A DNA stretch of 64,000 nt from Arcuatula senhousia (taxonomy: Eukaryota > Mollusca > Bivalvia > Mytilida > Mytilidae), in the NCBI GenBank assembly GCA_963971305.1, contig OZ020308.1, positions 25,015,275 to 25,079,274 of the forward strand, given 5' to 3'. The translations under genes were made by a program, and so were the position numbers. Below the pieces are notes generated by a model. That model was not told where the DNA came from. It ran no database searches and saw only the letters and a program-made list of their open reading frames with translations. Of this stretch, positions 36,368-48,514 are shown piece after piece; within the stretch, counting starts at the first letter, position 1; each line of letters begins with the position of its first letter.

Positions 36368-38082
36368 ATGGAGAGGAAAGCTACTAATATTCGGAAACTT
36401 AGCTATGCGTTCACCCCAATTTCAAAACCACTGGCTTATAGGACTATCCCAGAGGTGATAGAAGATAATTCAAAGGAATGTCCAGATCGTGAGGCAGTAG
36501 TGTTCTTAACAAAGTCAGGACACAGGAGAAGTATAACCTATTTAAATTTATACATGAAATCAATTTCTTTCGCTAAAGGACTCGAAGAATTGGGTGTGAA
36601 ACAACACGACGCTGTTGCCATATCGAACAAAAATTCCAAAGAATGGATCATAAGTACACTTGGAACACAAATGGCAGGTGCTATTCCAATTCATTTCTTC
36701 TTCAAAAGGAAAGACGGTTTTGATATAATGGAGACCCTCCAAGGAATCCCTCATTGTTCTGCTCTTATTATTGATCGTGGAGACAGAAATACCAACATTG
36801 ACACTTGCAAAATCTTTCTAAATTTAAACAGTTTGGAAACGAGCGGAAGAGTTTCGTGTGATACGATATCAGAGTTAAGGTACCTTATTTTGATGGAAAA
36901 ATCTGAAAACGAAACCAAATTCACCACAGTTAGTGACATCTTAACAATGGGTAATTCTTCAATAAAGAAGCTTCCATTGGTTTCTCCCGATGACATTGGG
37001 CAAATTTTTCTGACATCTGGTAGTACTGGCATTCCAAAGGCAGTCCCGTACACCCATTTTGGTCTCTATCGTTGTATGCAAAATTTATGTTGTAGCATTG
37101 GCATTTGTAAGGGAACAATTCACTACAACGATCGCCCTTTCACCTGGCAAGTTGGTTATCCATCAGTTGTTTTAGTTTCCCAGGCAACTTTGGTAACTTC
37201 AAGTGACACGACAAGCTTTAAATCAGTACACGATATCAACGAGTTTGCAATGAGAGCAATAGAAATTGAAAAATGCACCACTGCCGTTATGCTAACTTCA
37301 TGCATGTTTGAACTATTGAAAAATGAAATACCACCTTGTTCACAATGGCCATTGACATCGCTCGTAACTGGCGGGTTACCGGTGGAGTCGACGTGTGCAA
37401 ATGCCGCTGGAAGTCTTGCAAAGAAATTCCTTGTTATTTACGGATCAACTGAAATAGGACTAGTGTCAAGTTTAGAGGTTTTTGAACCCCAAGATTTCGA
37501 AGATTATGCCGTAGGCTTTCCTGTACAAGGAATGGAGATAAAAATAATTGACGAAAACGGTACAGTAGTTTCAAAAGGGCGTTTGGTGAGATCTGTATAC
37601 GAAATAGGGATCGTTTTCTTGGCTATCTAAATAATGAGAAGAAAACTAAAGAGTGTTGTGATGCAACGGGCTGGTACAAATCAGATGATATTGGTGTTAT
37701 GAGAGACAACGGGTGCGTTGTCGTTACGGGACGAAAATCGGATATGATGAATATTGGCGGTGTCAAGGTGTCCCCTATCTATCTAGAGTCTATAATCAAG
37801 ATGCACCCAAGTGTCACAGAAGCCTTTATATACCCAGTACATGACAAAGGATTTTTTCAAAAAGCTTATGCTTATACAACAGAGGGATCTATTACGGAAA
37901 ATGACTTAAAATCGTTCGTAGCATCTCAGTATGGGAGTAGAGGATCTTATATAGACGACCTACCTCAGCCGGAACATTACATATTCGACAAAGAATTACC
38001 TCGCACACATAATGGGAAACTTGATAGAAAAGCCACAATGACGATGATCATACAATCAAAAGGAATAGATAAATTTTCATAA
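36368..38082 (+). CDS. Acyl-CoA synthetase / AMP-binding enzyme, intronless, one 1-nt frameshift
   Basis: The ATG at 36,368 has a good context (AAAATGG). The frame runs to a stop at 37,628-37,630. The protein continues one frame over from about 37,588 to the stop at 38,080-38,082. The span is 1,715 nt, one short of a multiple of three, which fits a single missing base in the T run of GGGCGTTTGG. ANL-superfamily motifs: A3 P-loop TSGSTGIPKA (~216-226), A5 YGSTE (~357), A7 GWYKSDDIG (normally TGD), A8 GRKSDMMNIGG and A10 NGKLDRKA with the catalytic Lys. The reaction would be carboxylate plus ATP and CoA to acyl-CoA plus AMP. The general architecture is closest to ACSF2-type medium-chain enzymes. 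There are no introns in a window where other genes have many, which suggests a retrocopy. The frameshift may be real or a sequencing error. Confidence 0.9.
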
Positions 38083-38086
38083 AAAC

Positions 38087-38092
38087 AATAAA
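38087..38092 (+). terminator. Polyadenylation signal of the acyl-CoA synthetase gene
   Basis: AATAAA five nucleotides after the stop codon. Another lies near 38,201. The very short distance means the second may be the one used. Confidence 0.4.
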
Positions 38093-38729
38093 AAGCAAAA
38101 ACATTTTGTAAATAGTTGGGTGGAAAAAAAAGATTGTTTTATTTAAAAAAAATCTTATATCGTTAAATAATCAAAAACTATATATAATATTATGTATTTA
38201 TAAATAAAAAATCCAACATATTCAGAATAAATCGTTATATTTCACACTAGTACTTTCATGTTTTAGATGTAACAATCTTCAGGTGAACTGAACACACAAC
38301 ATACTAACGTAACTAAGTTCCAATTGAATTTTTATCGTAATACAATAAACGTTTTACAATTGAAAATGAATATTAAGTTTATAAAACGGGAAAATTTTTA
38401 AAAACATCCCAAGCACATTCATCTAAATGTTTGCTGAGGGGGTTTTCCTGTACTGTGGCTGCCTTATATACTGTCGATGGATCCTTACTCGTTCTGTTAG
38501 GTTCCCCGTTTGTCCAATTTACACTTCTTGACAACCGCTGCATTTGATACAGTAAATTAAATAACCGGTTTTGCACGTCATGTTGGAGTTAGCGAAAAGT
38601 CGTTTTCAATTGGGAATCTTCTTTTCTTCTCCTTCGTGTAGATATGGACATGTTCCACATCGACTGTCCAGGCATCTTTGCACTTAATGCTTATTGTTGT
38701 TTTCATATTCATCAAAGCGAACCCTTGTT

Positions 38730-40180
38730 AGCTCACCTGACCCGAAGGGTCAGGTGAGCTATTGTCATCACTTGGCGTCCGTCGTCCGTCCGTCGTCCGT
38801 CCGTCGTCCGTAAACTTTTTAAAACGTTAACTCCTCTGACACCATAAGTCCAATTGCAACTAAACTTGGTATGGTTGTTTATTAGCATTTGGTGCTTAGA
38901 ACTAATGTAGGGATTTTTGATTCGTCGTAAAACATGGCCGCCATGGCTAAAAATAGAACATGGGGGTAAAATGCAGTTTTTTGCAAATAACTCAAAAACG
39001 GCTACAGATATCAAAATTCTGGCTGGGTTAAAGTAATCAGCACCTCAAGATGTACCTACCCTGAAATTTTGAAGAAAATCCAACGACCCATGTAGGAGTT
39101 ATTGCCCTTTTTGTGGATTTTTTGCAAATTTTGCACCTGTTTAGCTCAATATCTTGAAAACTATACTAGATATTTGAGAAATTTAAATTGCATATTGTTA
39201 AACACATCAAGATCTACAAAATATGTAACAGGGTCAACGTTGTAGGACCTTTCCTTTTAGGAGTTATTGCCCTTAGAAAAATTGAGCATTTTAACAGCAT
39301 TTCCTCATTACATTGAAAACGTTAACTCCTCTGACACTTTAAGTCAAAATGGAACCAAACTTGGTATAATTGTTTATTAGCATTAGGTGTATAGAACTGA
39401 TGTGGGGATTTTTGATTGGTCGTAAAACATGGCGGCTGTGGCTAAAAATAGAACATGGAGGTAAATGGCAGTTTTTTGCAAATAACTCTTAAACGGTGAC
39501 AGATTTCAAAATTTTGATTGGGAACAAAAGTGATCAGCACCTCAAGATCTAACAGCTCTGAAATTTTGAAGAAAATCCAACAACCCATGTAGGAGTTATT
39601 GTCCTTTTTGTGGATTTTTTGCAAATTTTGCACCTGTTTAGCTCAATATCTTGAAAACTATACAAGATATTTGAGAAATTTAAATTGCATATTATTAAGC
39701 GCATCAAGATCTACAAAATTTGTAACAGGGTCAACGTTGGAGGACCTTTCCTTTGAGGAGTTATTGCCCTTGGAACGTCAAAATTGAGCATTTTAACTGC
39801 ATTTCCTCATTACATTGAAAATGTTAACTCCTCTGACACTTTAAGTCCAAATGGAACCAAACTTGGTATTATTGTTTATTATTATTAGGTGTATAGAACT
39901 GTTGTGGGGATTTTTGATTGGTTGTAAAACATGGCCACTGTGGCTAAAAATAGAACATTAGGTTAAACTGCAATTTTTTGCAAAAAACTCAAAAAGGGTG
40001 ACAGATTTTTAGATTTTGATTGAGAACAAAAGTGATCAGCACTTTAGATCCACCATATTGTCAGGTGACCCCCTTATTAATCTTATGACCCTTTCAACGT
40101 TAAATAGATTTTGCCTTATAACCTTTACTTCAGGCACATATGTCAGGTGAGCGATTCAGGCTCCTGGGAGCCTCTTGTTA
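38730..40180 (+). mobile_element. Hairpin-ended element with ~490-bp tandem units, copy i
   Basis: Starts with a perfect 31-bp palindrome (AGCTCACCTGACCC, loop GAA, then its complement). GTCCGTCC repeats follow. Three ~490-bp units (GTTAACTCCTCTGACAC at 38,827, 39,310 and 39,823) make up the body. The end is GTCAGGTGAGCGATTCAGG and the hairpin GGCTCCTGGGAGCC followed by TCTTG. CTTGTTA occurs at both outer borders. No coding capacity was seen, so it is non-autonomous. Confidence 0.85.
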
Positions 40181-40214
40181 ATAAACGCTTGAGGTTTTGT
40201 GGTTGGCGTTTACT

Positions 40215-40560
40215 TTATATTATATAGAAAATAATGAGATGTGGAATAAGTGTACGCGACACAGCTCACAGTCAAGCGGCAATTTAAAAAATCACAATGG
40301 ACAACCGCCAGCAGCCTTCAACGAGGCCATTTGGCACTGCTTGTGGTTCTGCAATTGACCCATGGTCAAAATAAAATGCATATAATTCAAATCCAGTCCT
40401 GAGATAGACCCCCTTCTTAAACAAGGAACAGAAAATATCAAAAAGACAAGTACAAACGAAAGCTTTGTCAAAGATTCCTGGCTTAGGACAGGCACATATA
40501 ATATTTGGCGGGGTTATTTTTTAAAACTAGTTTTTGGGCCCAACCTTCCCCCTATCAATT
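40215..40560 (+). repeat. Family B copy
   Basis: From GAGATGTGGAATAAGTG through CGCCAGCAGCCTTCAACG and GATTCCTGGCTTAGGACAGG to GGGCCCAACCTTCCCCC. It is the most complete copy in the window. The same order, reversed, is seen at 52,985-53,320. Confidence 0.75.
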
Positions 40561-41340
40561 TTCCTAGACAAAGCACAAAAATAAACACACAATAAAAATC
40601 AAATCGATCTAAGTCCAATTCCACTAGAGAGAACCTAAGACAAAAAAAAAACAACAGGAAAAAACAAACGGACGGTAAAGAAACTCTCTATAGAGCACTC
40701 GCTGTTACTGACAGCTAGCTGAGAATCATCAATCGACTGATGTAAAAAAAAATCAAACATATATCGATTTTAAATCCGACACAACAATTCAATCAATAAT
40801 GATTAAGTGAAGTGTCATCATACAAAATCGACATGGTTGATCGCTATAATGCTTAAAAATGACAATAGTAAAAACGTTTATGGAAGTTTTAAAGTAAGTA
40901 TCAAGTTATAAATATTTCTGCCAAAAACACTAAATTCAAAGATTTAACCAAAATATTCAATTCATATCCTTTCCGTAATATATATATATATCTGTATACT
41001 TGGCGGATAAAGTGGATCTACTTCTAAACGGACTTAAAATGGACTATTCTTTAATTTAATATTATGCGATGATTATGCATTATTTGAGCATTTGGATCAC
41101 ATGATCAGTTATGAATCATCTAGCTTTAATGATGACATCCGTTATTTATCAATTTTCATACTTATTAAAAGATATAGGTTTTTTGTGTATATAAAGTGGC
41201 CGCCTTCCTTCCATCTTAAATATTTTGCAGGAAAGATATATATCTTAAGATTTTTGTCAGTAAATCTGCCGCATTAACTGGATTTGCACCGATTGACACT
41301 ACCTACAAATGCAGATAATCTGGCTTGTAATATGATATAT
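40560..41340. other. Intergenic, partly shared with 48,515-48,660
   Basis: The segment near 40,675-40,800 (GAGAATCATCAATCGACTGA, then TTTTAAATCCGACACAACA) recurs diverged at 48,515-48,660. This marks another dispersed repeat or a continuation of family B. No gene was seen. Confidence 0.45.
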
Positions 41341-41355
41341 ATGCCACGTGATGTT

Positions 41356-41526
41356 TGATAAGAAACTTATTTTTAGATAAGAAAAGATACTTAAGTTTAA
41401 GAAACTTATTTTTAGAGTGGTGTTTGGTAAGAAACTTATTTTTAGATAAGAAAAGATACTTAAGTTTTCCACCACCTGATAAGAAACTTATTTTTAGATA
41501 AGAAATAAGAAACTTATTTTTAGATT
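41356..41526 (+). repeat. Short tandem cluster of an 18-mer
   Basis: AAGAAACTTATTTTTAGA occurs exactly at 41360, 41399, 41429, 41481 and 41507, with AAGAAAAGATACTTAAGTTT spacers twice. Confidence 0.85.
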
Positions 41527-41939
41527 GAATCAAAACAATGGTGGAAATATTTTCTAATTAAGTTCAACATGAGAAAGATGTGTTTTTCTTACGCATTATG
41601 CATTTTTTCTAGATTAATTATTCAAGACAAGAAATGCTCATTTATTATAAATTAAAACCCATTGCTGAATGGATAACTGTTGCGGATTTTAATTCTACTT
41701 CGGCTAAAGAAAGCCGCCTTTCAACCGTCACTCGTTTTGGCAACGACGTCTCTGAACACCTTTTATAGAAAAAATGCACATAAGGCGCGTTTGTTATACT
41801 TGTCGTTTTTAGCTCACCTGACTCGAAGGCGTCCATCGTCCGTCCGTCCTCCGTCCGTCGTTAACTTTTCTTCAAAGATCTTCTTCTTTAAAACCACTGA
41901 AGGGATTGCATTGAACTTGGTATAATTGATCTTTAGGAT

Positions 41940-43923
41940 CAAGGGTGCGAATGTACGTCATCACGCAGGGTGTCGGCGATAAAAATTTGGACGCCATCTT
42001 GTTCCTTTCAGGTAAGATATTTACATATTATGCCTATTTTAGAAACGCTATAAACTTACCAGATAGCTCAAAAAATGCCGCATAAAATAAGAATCAAAAT
42101 AAGCTATAAGATGTTATTATCCGTTCAGTCAATTTTTCAGTAAACAGAGAACAGGTTTTGGAAAGTCGGTCAAACCTGCAGGATGTCGGCAACTTTTTTC
42201 GCTAAAATATCGCAAATATCCCGAAATATGAAACCTATCGTAAAACTAAAGTGCCCAGGTTAATAAATGTTCTTAAAAAATGTCTTGCTAAAATTTTTAC
42301 ACATTGTAATGGTCACGAATCGTTTATTTTTTTAAAAATGCGATAAAGGATGTCGGCAACACCCTTGAAATGTAGGATATCGGAGACACATATTAAACTA
42401 AAAACTTAAAAAAGAAAACCAACAAAAAGCCCATATTTTTACTATCAGTTTGAACTCAAATTAACCGGTTTTGGAAACTTAAAATTTGGTCAAATCTGCA
42501 GATGTTGGAAACGATTTTGTCACAATATAGCACATATCTGCTGATAAATTGTAGTAAACAATGTGAATGGTATGGTGCTGCTAAATGTAAAAACAAAGGC
42601 TACCATATACATTGTTAATACGAAACGTTAAAAAATACACAGTTCAGGTCAAATAAGTATTTTGATAAAGCTATATTTGAATTAATGTTTTAACATCATC
42701 GAAAATCCGTTAGAAGTAATTACATATAAAAATGTCATTCAAGGTCAAATATGAAATTTTCATAAGGGTGTGCTCGAATAGTACACTAGAAAACAGACAC
42801 ACCTTACATGTTTATAATATATGTGAATAAAATTACATTAAGACTCATTGTTTGCTTGATCTACGTATTGGTAAGTTAAATTCAATTAAACAAGTTGTGA
42901 ACAAAATAATGTGCATGACAGCCATTTTTCATTTAGTGGAGCTCGTTGCATTTCATCTCTAAACAGGTTTGATCGTGGTTCTGTACTAGATTTTGCTGGT
43001 TGCTCAAAGATTGTCGGATTGGCGTCACTTGTTGATGGAGGGTTGAATATTGGTTTATCTGTAACATTGGGTGTAGACTTTTTTGTTCTTTTTTGGTTTG
43101 GTGATTTATCGGGAGATTTTTCTTCTCGGCATTGTCCCTTACATCTGAAATAAATAAATAAATAGACAATTTCTATTACGATTGGTTCTAAAAATGTGTC
43201 ATTAAATCAAAGCCTTATATTGAATGTCTCTGATTGAATTCAATGTGTTCATAACATCAATCTTTACCAAGACTACGGTCAAAATGTTGAAAACATATCC
43301 GATCACCATATCTAATCAATTGCATTTATGATCATTTATCAATGTACATGTTCAGTAATTTTATGGATTCTATATAATTTACAAATTTTTGTATTATGGA
43401 GGCTTTCCCCTGAAGACAGAAAACTCCGAATGCTTATAACACAACTTAGATATCCGATAGAAATGTGTCGCCGACATCCTTTGTTTTGGTGGTGTTGTCG
43501 ACATCCTTTGCAATTTTTAAAACGAGTTATCCCTTATGAACTATTAAGGCAGCTTGGAAGTTTGACAGGATACTTTTTAATTACATATAAATACGTATAT
43601 ATATAAATTCCCAGTTTATTTCACAAAAGTTTCCCTCTTTTTGATAAATACGATATTTTAGCGGAAAAAGTTGCCGACATCCTGCAGGTTTGACCGACTT
43701 TCCAAAACCTGTTCTTTGTTTACTGAAAAATTGACTGAACGGATAATAACATCTTATAGCTTATTTTGATTCTTATTTTATGCGGCATTTTTTGAGCTAT
43801 CTGGTAAGTTTACAGCGTTTCTACAATAGGCATAATATGTAAATGTCTTACCTGAAAGGGACAAGATGGCGTCCAAATTTTTATCGCCGACACCCTGCGT
43901 GATGACGTACATTCGCACCCTTG
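41940..43923. mobile_element. 1,984-bp DNA transposon with ~273-bp terminal inverted repeats and AGGAT target duplication
   Basis: Left arm 41,940-42,212 and right arm 43,650-43,923 are near-perfect inverted copies, starting CAAGGGTGCGAATGTACGTC. The host repeat is interrupted exactly between AGGAT (41,935-41,939) and AGGAT (43,924-43,928). Uninterrupted host copies at 44,395 and 51,900 have a single AGGAT. The motif GGATGTCGGCAAC recurs inside both halves, pointing inward. No transposase is visible. An exon-like minus-strand frame lies at 42,899-43,145. The superfamily is not assigned. Confidence 0.9.
42899..43145 (-). CDS. Exon-like frame inside the long-TIR transposon
   Basis: A minus-strand acceptor (TTTATTTCAG) is followed by an open frame of about 81 codons to a stop. 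It starts CKGQCREEKSPDKSPNQKR and goes on through a Thr/Ser/Pro-rich linker to LNEKWLSCTLF. It is hydrophilic and low complexity with basic clusters. It could be a relic of the element's own protein or a captured host exon. No domain was recognised. Confidence 0.35.
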
Positions 43924-44970
43924 AGGATGTCCTCTACCAAGTTTGTGAATTATATACACGTCGATCAACCAACATGACCGCTGTTGCTAAAAATATAACA
44001 GGGGGGTCAGACCATTGTTTTTGGCTTACAACTCGAAAAGTATAAGAGATAGAGAAAATCCGAAGCAACCCTCCTTGTTTAGCATCAAAAGCTCTACAAA
44101 TCTCTTCATTGAGTCGAAGTTGTGAAACGACTCCATATAGGAGTTATTGCCCTTTAATCATCCAAATTGACCATTTTTGCAGTTTTTGGACAATATCTTG
44201 AAAACCGTTAGAGCTAGAGGAAAAGTTAGCATTGCAGAATTGCTAAGCTTATTGAGATCTACAAAAATGACTTCAGGGTCAAAACGTTTAAGAGTTTTAC
44301 CCCTTTAACTGTTTTTTTTTCCATTAATTTAAACTGATTTTCAAAAATCTTCTCTGAAACCACTAAAGGGATTGCTTTGAAACTTGGTACACTTGATTTT
44401 TAGGATGTCCTCTACCAAGTTTGTGAATTATATACACGTTGACCAACCAACATGGCCGCCATTGCTAAAAATAGAACAGGAGGGTCAGATCATTGTTTTT
44501 TGCCTATAACTCGAAAAGTATAAGAGATAGAGAAAATCCGAAGCAACTTTTCTTGTTCAGCATCAAAAGGTCCCTACAGGAGTTATTGCCCTTTAACTGT
44601 ATTTTTCTATCAATTTAAACTGATTTCAAAAATCTTCTCTGAAACCACTGAAGGGATTGTTTTGCAACTTTATATACTTGAAAGTTTGTGAAATTTATTC
44701 AAACTTTGGCATAAGAGATCAGGTGAGCGATTCAGGCTCCTGGGAGCCTCTAGTTTTAATTCAAAGCATGGAAGGTCTTGGTCCCGGAAAGGGGGGGGGT
44801 AACTTCCTAACATATAATGATGTACGGGGAGGTGCCAAAATTTCGGGTATGTTTTTTTTTGCATGAAATACATAAGTTCAGGTATGGTTTTTAGCTTTAG
44901 ATATATAAATTCCATGTAGGAAAAACAAGGTGTTTTTAAATCTAGGTGTAAAAAGTCATGAAAATCAGAT

Positions 44971-45592
44971 TTGTCGAGATGTATAGAATAAGAAAAAGAT
45001 TCTCTAGTTTCGATTCTGGATCTGTGTCAAATTGCTGTTGGTCAATTACATCGATTATGATACCACATCTGCATTTAATGAGACAATGTGATCTTAACAT
45101 GTTCAAATTGTTAATATCATCTTCAGTGGAGTCAAGATTTGTTTACTGTTAATTTGAAATGTATGGAAAATGTAATACATGAGGCTTATGAAATGAAGAT
45201 AAAAACAAACAAATTGTTTGCTATTCCCGTTTCTAGTTTTATTGCAGTAATTTTTGAAGTTTGTAAAATATATGTGTTTGGTTGTCGAGATGTATAGAAT
45301 AAGAAAAAGATTCTCTAGTTTCGATTCTGGATCTGTGTCAAATTGCTGTTGGTCAATTACATCGATTATGATACCACATCTGCATTTAATGAGACAATGT
45401 GATCTTAACATGTTCAAATTGTTAATATCATCTTCAGTGGAGTCAAGATTTGTTTACTGTTAATTTGAAATGTATGGAAAATGTAATACATGAGGCTTAT
45501 GAAATGAAGATAAAAACAAACAAATTGTTTGCTATTCCCGTTTCTAGTTTTATTGCAGTAATTTTTGAAGTTTGTAAAATATATGTGTTTGG
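44971..45592 (+). repeat. Perfect 311-bp tandem duplication
   Basis: The unit starting TTGTCGAGATGTATAGAA at 44,971 is repeated from 45,282 with no difference that I can see by eye. The two copies are directly adjacent. This is either a very recent duplication or an assembly artefact. Confidence 0.9.
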
Positions 45593-45599
45593 ATAGTTT

Positions 45600-45985
45600 T
45601 CTTGTACGGATAATGTCTTTTTATACATTTGTTGCAAGATTTCGTAAGGAATTGTTTTAAAATTAACAATAAAATACCATTTTCGGTTTGTAATTCATTT
45701 GTTTATAATAACAAAGAAAAACAAGGCTTACGAGACGAAAATATTACTTTTTCCGCTTATTCAACTATTTTATTGAAAAAAAAATACCTACCGATTTCTC
45801 AGAAATCAGAGTTAAATGTCAATACTTTTTCAAAACCAATTTCATTCATTAACACACTGATAATTAATACGCTTTCATTTTTGTCATCTGTAAAATTTGG
45901 ATATGTCCGCAAAAACCTTACTGTTGTCACGCAAAAACATTTTTGTCGTGTCGCACTTTGTAGGGAGTAATGGTAAAACAGGTGA
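45600..45985. other. Spacer with an open frame, nothing recognised
   Basis: An open plus-strand frame (45,629-45,970) encodes a low-complexity, hydrophobic/Lys-rich sequence without motifs. It may extend the repeat unit to its left. I do not call a gene. Confidence 0.35.
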
Positions 45986-45989
45986 AGGG

Positions 45990-47140
45990 GAGACATAATG
46001 AGTCAATATATGATAGTCAAAAGATTGAACACAAAAAAAAAAACAATATTAACAGTCATTTAGTGTAAAAATGAGATCAAGGTCGGATGCCATGGTGACG
46101 AACGCAGAATTAGATTAAATTCATTGATATCATAAATATCAGATGCCTAGCTATTATACTTTTCAAGAAATTCATTTTCCACAAAAGTCCTTCAAAGAGG
46201 TTTACAGCCTGAAAAAAGACCTAAGTTCACATAGTCACTGAAGCATGAAAATGAGGCCAATGAGGTCCAACATGTTGGTGAAAGTCCATCGACCATTACC
46301 TCAACTGCCTGTATACCAATTATCAGATGCCTAGCTATTATACTTTTCAAGTAATTCATTCTCCACAAAAGTCTTGCAAAGACGCTACAGCCTAAAAAAA
46401 AACCCAAGTTCACAGACAAAAGATGGGGATGCAACTGTGTTAAGCCAGTACTAGGGCGTATGCATTTAACCAAGTTTCATCAACCTAGGACCAACAATAC
46501 TTGAGATATGGAGATGATCATAAAACCTTAACCCTGCTATTATACATGTTATATGTGTTTTGAAAATTGTCAAAGTCACTAAACCGGAAAATCAAGGTCA
46601 AGGTAAAAGGTGGGGATGCAATTGTGCTAAGCTACTACTGGGGCATATGCATACCAAGTTTCATCAACCTAGGGCTAATAGTTCTTGGGATATGGAGGTG
46701 CTCGCAAAATTTTACCATTGCTATTATATGTATTGAAAATTGTCAGAGTCACTCAACCGTAAAATCAAGGACAAGGTCAAAAGATGGGGATGCAACTGTG
46801 CTAAGCTATTACTGGGGCATTTGCATACCAAGTTTCATCAACCTAGGACCTATAATTCTTGAGATATGGAGGTGCTCACAAAACTTTTCTATTGCTTTTA
46901 TATGTATTGAAAATTGTCAAAGTCACAAAACCGGAAAATCAAGGTCAATGATAAAAGATGGGGATGCAACTGTTCTAAGCTACTACTGAGGCATATGCAT
47001 ACCAATTTCATCAACCTAGAACCTATAGTTCTTTAGATATGGAGGTGCTCACAAAACTTTTCCAAAAAAGTTTACACCGCCGCCGTAGCCGGTAAAGTAA
47101 CACCTATATCCCGCTCTGCTTCGCAGGCGAGACATAAACC
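45990..47140 (+). repeat. Tandem array of ~175-bp units in an element ending CGCAGGCGAGACATAA
   Basis: GGGGATGCAA landmarks at about 46,424, 46,612, 46,787 and 46,960 give periods of 173-188 bp. Shared segments are AAGTTTCATCAACCTAGG and GATATGGAGGTGCTC. GAGACATAA occurs near both borders (about 45,992 and 47,129). The 140-codon open frame across it is repeat sequence in one frame. Confidence 0.75.
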
Positions 47141-47215
47141 AAATAAAACAATACAAAGCATATGCAATTTAGTTCTATAAATCAATTATAATGAATAATG
47201 CATGTATTATTAGGG

Positions 47216-48345
47216 CCGCGCATCGAATACCCTATGGAGACTTTTGTAGGGCTAAATGAGCTAAACATTTAAGCAAGCAACAGCTTTTCTTTCTCTATCT
47301 GCAACAGTTTTCATTTCATAGGCCAAAAACACTATTTTTCGCCTTTAAAGGGCTGTAACCCTATAAGGAGCCATCTGACAACCTTGACCCTATTAAGACT
47401 TTTGTAGGGCTAAATGAGCTGAACATTTGAGCAAGCAACAGCTTTTCTCTATCTTCAATAGTTTGCATTCTATAGGCCAAAAACACTTTTTATCTCCTTT
47501 AAGAGGCTGTAACCCCTGAAGGGGTCGTCTGACAACTTCGACCCTATGGAGATTTTTGTAGAGGTAAATGAGCTAAACATTTAAGCAAGCAACAGCTTTT
47601 CTCTATCTGCAATAGTTTTCATTCTGTAGGCCAGAAACACGAAAAATCACTATTTTTCACTTTAAAAGAGCCATAACCCCTATTAGGGTTCTTCTGACAA
47701 CATAGGGCCAATGGAGACTTTTGTAAAGCTCAATGAGCTGAATATTTAGGCAAGCAACAGCTTTTCTCTAACTGCAATAGTTTTCAATCTATAGGCCAAA
47801 AACATGAAAAATCACAATTTTTCACCTTCAATGGGCCATAACCCCTCTAAGGGGTCATCTGACAACATTGACCCAATGGAGACTTTTGTAGAGCTCAATG
47901 ACCTGAAGGTTTAAGCAAGCAACAGCTTTTCTCTATCTGCAATAGGCCAAAAACACGAAAAATCACTATTTTTTACCTTTAAAGGGCAATAACCCTTTTG
48001 AAGGGTCATCTGACAACTTCGACCCATTGGGGACTTTGGTAGAGCTTTTGATTCTGAAGAGCCTAAGATGCTTTAGATTTTTTCTATCTGTTCTAGTTTT
48101 CAAGTTATAAGTCTTTTAATGTGATTTTACTTCATGTTCTATTTTTAGTAACAGCGGCCATGTTTGTAAACAAATCAAAAAGTCGACCACAATTTTCAAA
48201 CATCATGCCCTGATTAATACATTGACCAAGTTTCGAAAAATTCCCTTCAGTAGTTTCAGAGTAGAAGATTTTTGAAAAAGTTACGGACGGACGACGAGCG
48301 CATGGCGATGACAATAGCTCACTTGAGAGTTTTTGTGAGGCCCCG
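47216..48345 (-). mobile_element. Hairpin-ended element family, copy v, with ~160-bp units
   Basis: The AAGCAAGCAACAGC landmark at about 47,272, 47,430, 47,584, 47,749 and 47,914 gives periods of 154-165 bp. The right border GGACGGACGACGAGCGCATGG then GACAATAGCTCAC is the reverse complement of the start of copies i and ii. This copy is therefore inverted. Its other end is not clear. Confidence 0.65.
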
Positions 48346-48514
48346 GGAGCGGGGACTTTGTTCCCCTGGACCCAGACCTGGATCCATGGAAAGGCCTACC
48401 AGGCGTAAGTTTCACTTAAAACTTCCAAAAATTATGTCTTTTACACAGAATCCATGGAAAAAGACCTAAAAAATTTCGCGCCTTGCTTCGCTGAGACAAA
48501 AGGACCACAACAAA

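Larger units (their letters stand above)
41811..44755 (+). mobile_element. Hairpin-ended element, copy ii, split by a nested transposon
   Basis: Starts AGCTCACCTGACTCG with GTCCGTCC repeats and ends GATCAGGTGAGCGATTCAGG plus the hairpin GGCTCCTGGGAGCC and TCTAG. Its ~480-bp units include the GATAGAGAAAATCCGAAGC landmark. Removing the insert at 41,940-43,923 leaves about 960 bp of host element. TTTTA-like sequence flanks both ends. Confidence 0.8.

Noticed and set aside
45254..45463. Duplicate small gene in the 311-bp repeat
   Set aside because: Identical frames appear because the DNA is duplicated exactly. The frame has no motif, and similar length frames exist on the other strand.
46567..46989. 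140-codon open frame
   Set aside because: It runs through ~175-bp tandem units and simply repeats the same translated unit. There is no splice or start context.
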